Source: Streptomyces werraensis (lineage in GTDB: Bacteria > Actinomycetota > Actinomycetes > Streptomycetales > Streptomycetaceae). From it: a stretch of 64,000 nt of DNA. How positions within the stretch are numbered: the stretch's first letter is position 1; the number at the start of each line of letters is the position of its first letter. The stretch lies in the NCBI GenBank assembly GCA_014656175.1, contig BNBX01000003.1, positions 118,573 to 182,572 of the forward strand, written 5' to 3'. Made by a program: the position numbers and the translations under genes. The notes below the pieces were generated by a model, which was not told where the DNA came from, did no database searches, and saw only the letters and a program-made list of their open reading frames with translations. Of this stretch, positions 26,839 to 34,881 are shown piece after piece.

Positions 26839-28427
26839 CGCTGCTCTCCCCGCGCCGCATCCGACGGCGCGGCCTGTGCGAACGCCGGTTCCGGGTAGCC
26901 CGGCCGCAGCGGCGCCACGTCGCCGAGGCCGAAGCCGCCGTCCACGCGCAGCACCGCACCGGTCGTCCGGGCGGCCGAACCGCTGAGCAGATGGCCGAGG
27001 ACGGCCGCGACCTCACGCGGGTCGCCGACCCGTCCGGCCGGTATCCGGCTGATCCAGCCGCGCCGGTGCTCGGGGCCCGCCGCGTCACCCATAGGCGTCT
27101 CGATGATGCCGGGGGCCACGCAGTTGGCGCGGATGCCGTGGCGGGCCAGCGAGACCGCGAGGCACCGGATGTATTGCGCCATCGCCGCCTTGCTCGCCCC
27201 GTAGTACTCCAGCCCCGCGACCGGGCTGAGCGTAGAGCTGACCGAGGAGACCCCGACCACCGCGCCGGCCGTCCCCTCGTCCCGCCAGCGGGCCGTCAGG
27301 TACTCGGTGACCGCGACGAAGCTGTGCAGGTTCACGGCGAAGGTCCGGGCGGCGGAGGCGGGGTCGCCGCCGACCGCGCTGAAGCCCAGGTGCCCGGCCG
27401 CGTACAGCAGTGAGGTGACGCCGCCGGCCGTCCGCCAGGCGCGCTCGCCGAGCGATGCGGCGTCCTCGGCGTCGGAGAGGTCGCAGCGCAGCGCCCACGC
27501 CCGGCGGCCGCGGTCCTCGATGCCGGCGGCGACCTCCTCCAGCGCCGGTGTCCGGCGCGCCGCCAGCACCACGTCCGCCCCGCGCCCCGCCAGATGCAGG
27601 GCGGCGGCCCGGCCGATGCCGCTGCTGGCCCCCGCCACCAGTACCGTACGTCCCAGGAGGTCCTGGCCGGTGACCGGCTCCGGCGCCGGATGCGAGGCCG
27701 CGGCGCCGCGACGCGGCGCGGGGTCGGCGGGCGGCCTGGCGGGCAGCGACGGGATGTGGCCCAGCCCCGCGCCTCCGTCGGCCGGCAGTGTCTCCCCGAC
27801 CAGGTACGAGCATCCCTCGGAGACCAGGAAGGCCACGCCGGCGGCCACATCGGCGGCCGTGGTGGTCCGGCGCTGCACGAGATAGCGCAGCAGGCCGGCC
27901 TCGGCGGCGGGGGAGAGGCGGTGGCCCAGGCCGGGGGAGTAGCCGGTGACCACGGTGTTGCCGACGACGCCGCGCCCGGCGACCTCGGTGACCAGGTGCT
28001 GCCACCAGGCCCGGTCGGCGGCGAGCCGGGCGTGCCGGCCGGGGTCGGTCCCGGCGTGCGGCTCGCCCGTCGCGTCGGTCACCAGGACCAGGCGGCCCCG
28101 GCCCGCCGACGCCATCGCCAGGGCGGCCGCCCGGATGCGTGCCCGGTCCAGTCCCGGCGAGTGCTCCGCGCCGTACGCCTCCTCGCCGAGCAGCAGCGCG
28201 CAGTAGGCGGCCGGGGCGGGTTCCGCGGCGCCGGCCCGGCCGGTGCCGGGGGCACCGGGGGCCTCGGGGGAGAGCCCCAGCGCGCCGAGTGCGTCGGTGA
28301 GCGCGTCGACCGGAGTACCCGGGGCCCCGGTGGCGTCGACGACCAGGCGGGCGTCGACCGGCGCCCGCAGCGGGTCCCCCGCCACGGCCGTCCCGGGCCG
28401 TCCCGCCGTGCTGTGTACTTGGGTCAT
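26835..28427 (-). CDS. Tandem SDR fusion: degenerate N-terminal SDR plus active C-terminal SDR
   Basis: A 530-residue protein with two SDR-like halves. The N-terminal half (about 1-235) keeps the late SDR strands and C-terminal pattern (GNTVVTGYSPGLGHRLSP; AAGVAFLVSEGCSYLVGETLPADGG) but lacks a TGxxxGxG loop and the Tyr-x-x-x-Lys pair. The C-terminal half (about 265-510) is complete: TVLVAGASSGIGRAAAL, LLYAAGHLG, GVSSVSS, EYYGASKAAMAQY and VAPGIIETPMG, ending in RVDGGFG. The fusion suggests a structural or binding role for the first half, as in FabG-like pseudo-heterodimers. It overlaps the KS upstream and the SDR downstream by ATGA. Confidence 0.85.
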   Translation of the reverse strand: MTQVHSTAGRPGTAVAGDPLRAPVDARLVVDATGAPGTPVDALTDALGALGLSPEAPGAPGTGRAGAAEPAPAAYCALLLGEEAYGAEHSPGLDRARIRAAALAMASAGRGRLVLVTDATGEPHAGTDPGRHARLAADRAWWQHLVTEVAGRGVVGNTVVTGYSPGLGHRLSPAAEAGLLRYLVQRRTTTAADVAAGVAFLVSEGCSYLVGETLPADGGAGLGHIPSLPARPPADPAPRRGAAASHPAPEPVTGQDLLGRTVLVAGASSGIGRAAALHLAGRGADVVLAARRTPALEEVAAGIEDRGRRAWALRCDLSDAEDAASLGERAWRTAGGVTSLLYAAGHLGFSAVGGDPASAARTFAVNLHSFVAVTEYLTARWRDEGTAGAVVGVSSVSSTLSPVAGLEYYGASKAAMAQYIRCLAVSLARHGIRANCVAPGIIETPMGDAAGPEHRRGWISRIPAGRVGDPREVAAVLGHLLSGSAARTTGAVLRVDGGFGLGDVAPLRPGYPEPAFAQAAPSDAARGEQR

Positions 28428-29710
28428 GGCAAGTCGCCGCCTTCGTATTCGATGAGCATGCTGGTGGCGTCGCCGCCCGCCCCGGAGGCGAGCACCAGCG
28501 CGCTGTCGCCCCCGGTCGCCAGGCCGCCCGCGAGCACCGGATCGCCCGGCAGCGCCGCGTACGGCGTCAGGGTGTTGGCACTGGGCGCGATCCGGCCGTG
28601 ACGCAGCATCAGGAGGCTGCCGAGGAGTTTGACCAGGCCGCCGGTCCCGGCGACGTGTCCGAAGACCGCCTCCTGGTTGGTCAGCCGCAGCTCGCCGTCG
28701 TACCCCGTCGCCTTCCGTATGCCGGCCAGCGCCTGGCACAGGTGGTCCTCGACGAACCGGTTGCCGTCCGCGTAGTCGTTGACGAACGCCAGATCGCCCG
28801 GCCCGCGCCCGGCCGACGCGAGCGTGGCCAGCACGTCCCCCACCACGTTGTCGGGCGGGCCGGTGGCGACGGTGGAGGGGCCGTTGGAGCGCGAGGTGCG
28901 CAGGTGCGCGCGGTACCGCAGCCCCGGGCGGTCCCCGGTCGCCGCCGGGTCCTCCAGGACGACGGCGAGGGCGCCCTCCCCGGTGGCGTTGCCGGTCTGG
29001 ATCTCGTCGTGCGGCCGGACGTCGGAGGGGTCGTCGGACAGCGAGGAGGCGCGGTAGCCGCTGCGCCCGGTGTGGCTGGTGCCGGCCACGAACACCGGGT
29101 CCACGGTGGTGTCCACACCGACGACGACGGCCCGGTCGATGTCCCCGCAGCGGAACATCTGCTGGACCAGGTGGAGCGTGCGCAGCGCCACGTTGCAGGA
29201 GCCCGCCACGCTGAGCGTCTGGCAGGGGAGCCGCAGTCCGGAGGCGACGGTGCCGATCACGCTGGGCGGCGTCCCGTTGAGCCAGTACTCCATGCCGAGG
29301 GCGGCTACGCCCTTGTCCCGGGCCAGCTCGTAGTAGCGCTCGGTCTCGGGGAAGGCGAACTGGAGCGAGCAGGCGACCAGCGCGGTGCGCTCCGCGTCGA
29401 GGTCCGCGGCGGTCAGCCCGGCCTGCTCCAGGGCCCGGGCGACCGCGCCCGTGGCCATCAGCCCGGCACGCGACGAGCGGCGAATCTGCCGCTGGGACAG
29501 CGGTAGTTCCCTCTCCGGGTCCCACTGGCCGACCGTCCCGGCGATCCGGAGGGGGAGGCCGGGACGGGCGTACGGGGAGAGGCAGCTCGTCCCGTCGCGC
29601 ACCACCCGCCAGAAGGTGTCCAGGTCGGTGCAGGCACGGCCGTCCGGCCCCGGCAGCACGAACCCGGCGCCGGAGAGCCGCAGCAGGGGTGTCTCAGCAG
29701 GCATCGCCAC
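28424..29710 (-). CDS. Atypical ketosynthase homologue (Cys present, first His and Lys lost)
   Basis: A 428-residue FabF/KS-fold protein. The nucleophile Cys172 is retained in LSVAGSCNVALR and His352 in VFGHVAGTGG, but the HGTGT motif reads NDYADGN (311-317) and the Lys five residues before His352 is Glu347. These changes are shared with the adjacent KS gene, arguing for a common non-condensing chemistry. In the nonactin pathway the KS homologues NonJ and NonK form C-O (ester) bonds using the Cys; a comparable role here is inference. GTG at 29710 or ATG at 29704; it overlaps the upstream KS frame. Confidence 0.87.
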   Translation of the reverse strand: MAMPAETPLLRLSGAGFVLPGPDGRACTDLDTFWRVVRDGTSCLSPYARPGLPLRIAGTVGQWDPERELPLSQRQIRRSSRAGLMATGAVARALEQAGLTAADLDAERTALVACSLQFAFPETERYYELARDKGVAALGMEYWLNGTPPSVIGTVASGLRLPCQTLSVAGSCNVALRTLHLVQQMFRCGDIDRAVVVGVDTTVDPVFVAGTSHTGRSGYRASSLSDDPSDVRPHDEIQTGNATGEGALAVVLEDPAATGDRPGLRYRAHLRTSRSNGPSTVATGPPDNVVGDVLATLASAGRGPGDLAFVNDYADGNRFVEDHLCQALAGIRKATGYDGELRLTNQEAVFGHVAGTGGLVKLLGSLLMLRHGRIAPSANTLTPYAALPGDPVLAGGLATGGDSALVLASGAGGDATSMLIEYEGGDLP

Positions 29711-31082
29711 CCCCCAGCAGCAGCGCGCTGTTGACCCCGCCCACCTGGTAGTTGAAGCTCAGCGCCCGGTCGAATGCCAAGACACGCGTCTTGGTTCCCG
29801 GCACCGGGTCGAACGAGCAGACCGGTGACGGGGCCGTGCAGTTGGCGGTGGGGCACACCGCGCCCTCCCGCATCATCATCAGCGTCAGCGCCGTGCCCAG
29901 AGCGCCGAGCGGCGCACCGCTGTGCCCGAAGCACGCCTCCTGCGAACTCACCAGCACCTGTGAGGACCTGTCACCCCACAGGGACCGGACGGCGTTGGAC
30001 TCGATCCGGGTGAACAGCGCGTCGCCCTCGCCGCCCCCGTTGACGTACGGGATCTGCGCCAGCGAGGTGTGGTCGCCCAGGGCGCGGCGGGCCGCCTCGG
30101 CCAGAGCGGTGCCGCCGGTGTCGATGGCCACCGCGCTGTTGAGCCCGGAGCGTGTGGTGGCCTGGCCGAGGACCGCCCCGTGCGTGCGGGCGCCGCGTGC
30201 GGCGGCATGTTCCCGGCTCTCCAGGATCAGGGTGACCGAGCCGTCGCCGTAGTTCATGCAGTCGCCCGCCGCGTCGTAGGGGCGCATCGGCCGGTCGTGG
30301 CGCGGCGCGGCCGGCGGATCGTCGTTGTGCCGCACGGTGACGGCCTCGCGCTCGACGACCTCCCGCAACCGGTGGCCGTGCAGCACCCGTTCGGTGTCGA
30401 AGCGGTCCACCCCGGTGACGGCGACGAGGTCGCTCTGCCCCGCGGCGATCATCGTGCGGGCGATGCCGAGCAGCACCGAGGAGGAGGCGCAGCCGCAGCT
30501 CACCGTGTAGTTGGCGCCGGTGGAGCCGAGGAACGCGGCCTGGACCGGACCGACATCGCTGGAGGTGCCCGCCACCAGGAGCCGTACGAAAAGGGACTTG
30601 GCCTCCCTCGGGCCGACCGTCGCCGGATCGGCGTCGTGCCAGGCGCGGTAGCTGTCGTAGTTGCTGTCCACCCCCGCCCGCGCGGTCAGCACGTCCGCGC
30701 CACGCAGCTCGCCCGCCGTGTGGTCGAGGCCGGCGTCCCGGCAGGCTTCGACCAACGAGACCATCCCGTAGAGGTGGACGTCGGCGTAGCTGCGCAGATA
30801 GCGGGAGGGGACGTCCGGCAGCAGTTCCTCGAACGCCTCCCGAGCCCCGCGCACGGTGCCGTGGTGGAAGCCGTCGCGCTCGACGTGACTGGTCCCGGTG
30901 GCGGCTGTCGCCCAGACCTGCCCGGCCGTGCGCACGGGCTCGTCCGCCGCGCCGGGCAGACAGAAGCCCATGCCGGTGACCAGCGCGTCCCGGGGGCCGG
31001 GGGCCCAGGGGCGCGGCGCCGGGGCGAACAGGTCCCTGGGCGGTGCCGGTTCGCCCCGCGCCCGGCCGTGCTCCTCGCTCAC
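29694..31082 (-). CDS. Atypical ketosynthase homologue, paired with the next KS
   Basis: A 462-residue KS-fold protein beginning at a GTG that overlaps the SDR stop (GTGA). Cys198 lies in TVSCGCASSSVLLG and His387 in ACFGHSGAPLGALG. The position of HGTGT is NGGGEGD (348-354) and the Lys normally five residues before the second His is Glu382, as in the neighbouring KS. Without these residues decarboxylative condensation is unlikely, yet the nucleophile is kept. The two genes overlap at their ends and probably make a heterodimer. Confidence 0.87.
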   Translation of the reverse strand: MSEEHGRARGEPAPPRDLFAPAPRPWAPGPRDALVTGMGFCLPGAADEPVRTAGQVWATAATGTSHVERDGFHHGTVRGAREAFEELLPDVPSRYLRSYADVHLYGMVSLVEACRDAGLDHTAGELRGADVLTARAGVDSNYDSYRAWHDADPATVGPREAKSLFVRLLVAGTSSDVGPVQAAFLGSTGANYTVSCGCASSSVLLGIARTMIAAGQSDLVAVTGVDRFDTERVLHGHRLREVVEREAVTVRHNDDPPAAPRHDRPMRPYDAAGDCMNYGDGSVTLILESREHAAARGARTHGAVLGQATTRSGLNSAVAIDTGGTALAEAARRALGDHTSLAQIPYVNGGGEGDALFTRIESNAVRSLWGDRSSQVLVSSQEACFGHSGAPLGALGTALTLMMMREGAVCPTANCTAPSPVCSFDPVPGTKTRVLAFDRALSFNYQVGGVNSALLLGGGDAC

Positions 31083-31903
31083 AGAGCCCCCGCGTCCACG
31101 TTGACGGCCTGCCCGGTCATCCCGCCGGACAGGTCGGAGAGCAGGAACAGCACTTGCGCCGCGATCTCCTCCGGGCGCACCAGACGGCGCAGGATGGTGC
31201 TGTTGACCGCCCGCTTCAGATACCGCTCCCAGGTCAGGTCCGCGGGACCGTGGTGCTTGGCGATGGCTGCCATGAACGGGTCGCCGTACCGTTCGCCGTC
31301 CGTGGCAGCCGGGCTGTCGGTGAGCCCGGGGCAGACCGCGTTGACCCGCACGCCGAAGGCGCCCAGCTCGGCGGCGAGCGCCTGCGTCAGGCCGTTCAGC
31401 CCGAACTTCGACGCGCAGTACGAGGTGTTGGCGGGCAGCCCGCGCTTTCCTGCGATGGAGGAGACCATCACGATGTTGCCCTCGCGCCGCTCCATCATCC
31501 CCGGCACGATCGCACGGGCGACCCGGAAGGCCCCCAGCAGATTGATGTCGAGGGTGGCCATCCACTGGTCCTCGTCCTGGTCGCACAGGAACGCCTGGTT
31601 GCGGGCCTCGCCCGCGCAGTGCACGAGCCGGTCGACCGGGCCGAGCCGCTCCTCGGCCTCGCGGACGCAGGCGCGCACGCTGTCGGGGTCGGTGAGGTCG
31701 CCGGGGACCGCCACCGCCCGTCCGCCGTCCGCCTCGATCCGCTCGGCCAGCAGCCGCAGCTCCTTCTCGCTGCGTGCCATGAGCGCCACCCGGGAGCCGT
31801 GGGCGGCGAGCATCGTCGCCAGGACGGCGCCGATGCCGCTGCTGGCGCCGGTCAGGAAGGTGGTCCTGCCCTGGAGCAGGGTGGGTGCGAACCCGCTGGT
31901 CAT
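31079..31903 (-). CDS. SDR-family ketoreductase
   Basis: A 274-residue classical SDR with TTFLTGASSGIGAVLA, LVHCAGEARNQAF, MVSSIAGKRG, the catalytic SYCASKFGLNGL and VNVDAG at the C-terminus. ARSEKE after strand 2 fits NADPH use. Its ends overlap both neighbours by ATGA/GTGA. Presumed beta-keto reduction of a CoA-bound intermediate; stereochemistry not predictable. Confidence 0.9.
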   Translation of the reverse strand: MTSGFAPTLLQGRTTFLTGASSGIGAVLATMLAAHGSRVALMARSEKELRLLAERIEADGGRAVAVPGDLTDPDSVRACVREAEERLGPVDRLVHCAGEARNQAFLCDQDEDQWMATLDINLLGAFRVARAIVPGMMERREGNIVMVSSIAGKRGLPANTSYCASKFGLNGLTQALAAELGAFGVRVNAVCPGLTDSPAATDGERYGDPFMAAIAKHHGPADLTWERYLKRAVNSTILRRLVRPEEIAAQVLFLLSDLSGGMTGQAVNVDAGAL

Positions 31904-32811
31904 GCTGTGTTCTCCGCTTCCTCGGGGAGGTCCGCCGTCGCGGCTGCCGTGCTGGTTGCGGGGATCCGGTCGGCCGGGGGCAGGACGCGGGCCGGCAGTC
32001 CGCCCGCGTCGACCTCCAGCACCGTGCCGGTCACCGAGGGGTTGTCGGCGGCGAAGGCGACCGCCTCCGCCACGTCCTTCTCGTCGCACCAGCGGCGCAG
32101 CGGCACATGGCGCCGCAGGTCGGCCATGTAGGCCGCGTGCCGCTCGTTCGCCGCCGACCGGCGGCGCAGTGCCTCGCCGTCGACGACTCCGGGTGCCACC
32201 GCGCTGACCCGGATGCCGTACTCGCCCAGCTCGGTCGCCCAGGTGCGGGTCAGCGCCTCCACCCCGGACTTGGCTGCGCAGTACGCCGACTGCCCGTACG
32301 CGCCTTTGCGCACGGTGGAGGAGATGTTGACGATGGCTCCGGGCGTGCCGGCGGCCAGCATCGTCTGCGCCGCGTGCCGGCCGACCAGGAAGGTGCCGGT
32401 GAGCAGGGAGGTCACCACCCGCTCGAAGTCCTCCAGCGGGTGCGGGGAGAGCAGAGGAGGCCCGTCGGGCCGTTCCCTGACGCTCACCAGGCGGCGGGAG
32501 AAGTTGCTGCCCGCGTTGTTGACGCAGAGCCCGAGCGGCGGGGCGTCCTCGGCCAGCCGCTCGAACAGGTCGGCCACGGAGCGCTCGTCGGTGACGTCCG
32601 CCCGCACGGCGTGCAGGGCGAGCCCGTCGTCGGCCGCCGCCTTCACGGCCGCGTCCAGGTTCTCGGGGTCGCGCCCGCAGATCACGGTGTGCCAGCCCGC
32701 CGCGGCCAGATGCCGGGCGATGGCCGCGCCCAGGCCCCGGCTGCCGCCGGTGACCAGGGCTGTCCCGCGGACGGCGTCGTGCTGTCCGGAAAGTGATGGC
32801 TGATCAGACAC
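31900..32811 (-). CDS. SDR-family ketoreductase
   Basis: A 303-residue SDR starting at a GTG (32811) inside the end of the KASIII gene (8-bp overlap). It shows TALVTGGSRGLGAAIA, LCVNNAGSNFSR, NISSTVRKGAYG, the catalytic SAYCAAKSGVEAL and VAPGVVDGEAL. A C-terminal tail of about 25 Ala/Thr-rich residues extends beyond the usual VDAGG end. The fourth SDR gene of the operon; likely an alcohol-forming reductase in chain processing. Confidence 0.88.
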   Translation of the reverse strand: MSDQPSLSGQHDAVRGTALVTGGSRGLGAAIARHLAAAGWHTVICGRDPENLDAAVKAAADDGLALHAVRADVTDERSVADLFERLAEDAPPLGLCVNNAGSNFSRRLVSVRERPDGPPLLSPHPLEDFERVVTSLLTGTFLVGRHAAQTMLAAGTPGAIVNISSTVRKGAYGQSAYCAAKSGVEALTRTWATELGEYGIRVSAVAPGVVDGEALRRRSAANERHAAYMADLRRHVPLRRWCDEKDVAEAVAFAADNPSVTGTVLEVDAGGLPARVLPPADRIPATSTAAATADLPEEAENTA

Positions 32812-33772
32812 GGAAGAGCAGCCCCCCGTAGTACCAGCCGGAGCCCACTGTGGGCGTGTAGCAGAGGTCACCGGGTTTCAGTCGGCCGTCGCGCGCCATC
32901 TCGGACAGCACGATCGGCACCGAGGCGCTGCCGGTGTTCGCCCGGGTCTCGTAGTTGGTGACGAAGCGCTCCTGCGGGATGGAGAGGCGCGCGCGCACGG
33001 CGGTGTGCAGCTGACCCGTGCCGGGATGCGGTACGACCCAGTCGATCTCGTCCATCTTGACGCCCGAGCGGGCCAGCATCCGGGCGGCCAGGTCGGCGTG
33101 CGAGTCGGCGGCGATGGAGACCAGCTCGCGGCTGCTCTTGATCCATCCGTTGGGGGGGTGGACAGTGACCGTCTCCCGGCCGGAGCCGTCGCTGATCAGC
33201 AGCGAGTCCCACAGCCCCGCGTCCGGCTCCGCGCCGCGCGAGAGCACGGCTGCGCCGGCCGCGTCGCCCACGATCAGCTCGCCCTTGCTGCCGGGGCGCA
33301 CCCGGCGCGAGAACCGCTCGCTGGAGACGACCAGCGCGTGCCGCCAGGCGGTGTGCGTGCCGAAGTACGCCGCCGCCGTCTGCACGCCGTGCACGAACCC
33401 CGTACAGGCGCCGCACACGTCGAAGGCCAGCGCCCGGTCGGCGCCCAGCAGATGGGCGGTGTGCGGGGCCCACTCGGGGACGAACTGGCGGTCCGTCCAG
33501 TTGCTGACGATCACCAGGTCCAGCTCGTCGGGCGTGACGCCGGCCTGCTCCAGCGCCGAGTGGGCGGCGCGCACCGCCATGTACGCGGGGGTCTCCTCCT
33601 CGTCCGCCACATGGCGGCTGCGGACGTCGAGCCGGCCGATGACGGCCTCGTCCACCGCGTTGCCCGCGGGGTCCTCGGCGCTGCCGTTCTCGAGAAGGAG
33701 GCGTGGGTAGTAGTGCCCGAACCCGGACAGGCGCAGTCCGCTCTCGCGCCACAGGGAGGTCTCGTCGTCCAT
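32804..33772 (-). CDS. KASIII-like (FabH-type) ketosynthase
   Basis: A 322-residue thiolase-fold enzyme with the full KASIII triad: Cys123 in FDVCGACTGFVHG, His249 in WVVPHPGTGQLH, Asn279 in TRANTGSASVPIV. The usual VPHQAN motif is altered to VPHPGT, suggesting different partner or substrate contacts than housekeeping FabH. Such enzymes condense an acyl-CoA with a malonyl unit or transfer acyl groups. It is separated by a 65-bp gap from a second KASIII gene upstream. Confidence 0.9.
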   Translation of the reverse strand: MDDETSLWRESGLRLSGFGHYYPRLLLENGSAEDPAGNAVDEAVIGRLDVRSRHVADEEETPAYMAVRAAHSALEQAGVTPDELDLVIVSNWTDRQFVPEWAPHTAHLLGADRALAFDVCGACTGFVHGVQTAAAYFGTHTAWRHALVVSSERFSRRVRPGSKGELIVGDAAGAAVLSRGAEPDAGLWDSLLISDGSGRETVTVHPPNGWIKSSRELVSIAADSHADLAARMLARSGVKMDEIDWVVPHPGTGQLHTAVRARLSIPQERFVTNYETRANTGSASVPIVLSEMARDGRLKPGDLCYTPTVGSGWYYGGLLFRV

Positions 33773-33837
33773 CTCTCGTCTTCCCGTACTGTGCGGTGGT
33801 GCCGGCCACGGCCCGGCTGAGGGGGATGAGGCCGGGC

Positions 33838-34881
33838 TCACGGAATGCGCAGGAGCATCGCGCCCCAGCTGAAGCCGCGGCCGATGCCGATGGTCGCGAC
33901 GAGATCGCCGGAGCGGATCTTCCCGGCGCTCAGGTTCTCCGAGAGGCAGCTCGGGATGGAGACGCTGGAGGTGTTGCCCCGTTCCTGGATGTTCGTGAGG
34001 AGCTTGTCTCCCGGGATCTCCAGGGCCCGGCACACCTGGTTGATCATGTTGAGGTTGCCCTGGTGCGGCACGAACCAGTCGATGTCGTCCACCGTCAGGT
34101 CGTTGCGCTCCAGGATCTCCCGGCCCACGTGGGTGAGCAGCTTCGGGCCGACCGCGCCGACCTCACGGCCGCGCATCAGCATCTTGTCGTTCTCGTCGAT
34201 GTCGAAGGCGTCGAAGTACGAGCCGTCCGCGTGCAGCGCCACGTCCAGCAGTCCGCGTTCCGCGGTGTCCGCCGACCAGACCGCCGCGGCGGCGCCCGCC
34301 CCGAACAGCGCCGAGTAGCGGTAGTCGAAGTTCAGGATCGGGCGGGGGTTCTCCGCGCAGACGACCAGCGCGTTGCGCATGCCGAGCGCCGGGAGCATCG
34401 CGGCGGCCGTCGCGGTGCCGTACATGAAGCCGGCGCAGGCCACCGAGGTGACGTCGAAGCAGGTGGCGTGCCGCAGCCCGGCCTGCTTCTGCAGCGGCAG
34501 CGAGATGTCCATGTAGTTGTTGGTGGCGCTGGAGGGGTTGGTGCGCGGGCGGGTCGTCGAGGTCGTGCCGATGACGAGGTCGATGTCGTCGGGTCCGAGA
34601 CCGGCGGCGCTCAACGCGTCGTCCACCGCCCTGGCCGCCATCTCCACCGCGCGCTCCTTGTCGTCGGCCGGCCAGTGGCGGCTGACGATCCCGGTGTTCT
34701 CGCGGATCCAGGCGTCGTCGATGCCCAGCGCGTCGAGCTGCTCGAAGTGGGCGTTGGTGATCGGCTCGCCGGGGAAGTAGTGGCCGATCCCGGCGAGCCG
34801 CACGGGGGCGATCGCGGTGGGCGGCAGGGGGCGCAGATGGGCTGTCGCCGGGTCGGGGACGGTCTCGGCGGTGGTGGTCAT
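33838..34881 (-). CDS. KASIII-like (FabH-type) ketosynthase
   Basis: A 347-residue KASIII homologue with Cys149 (SVACAGFMYG), His273 (WFVPHQGNLNM) and Asn303 (ERGNTSSVSIP). N-terminal IGHYFPGEPITN, ENTGIVSRHW and DLVIGTTSTTRP are typical. The triad is complete, so condensation of an acyl-CoA starter with a malonyl-type extender is likely. ATG overlapping the CoA-transferase stop (ATGA). With no ACP in the window, the extender may be a CoA thioester or use the primary-metabolism ACP (inference). Confidence 0.9.
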   Translation of the reverse strand: MTTTAETVPDPATAHLRPLPPTAIAPVRLAGIGHYFPGEPITNAHFEQLDALGIDDAWIRENTGIVSRHWPADDKERAVEMAARAVDDALSAAGLGPDDIDLVIGTTSTTRPRTNPSSATNNYMDISLPLQKQAGLRHATCFDVTSVACAGFMYGTATAAAMLPALGMRNALVVCAENPRPILNFDYRYSALFGAGAAAAVWSADTAERGLLDVALHADGSYFDAFDIDENDKMLMRGREVGAVGPKLLTHVGREILERNDLTVDDIDWFVPHQGNLNMINQVCRALEIPGDKLLTNIQERGNTSSVSIPSCLSENLSAGKIRSGDLVATIGIGRGFSWGAMLLRIP

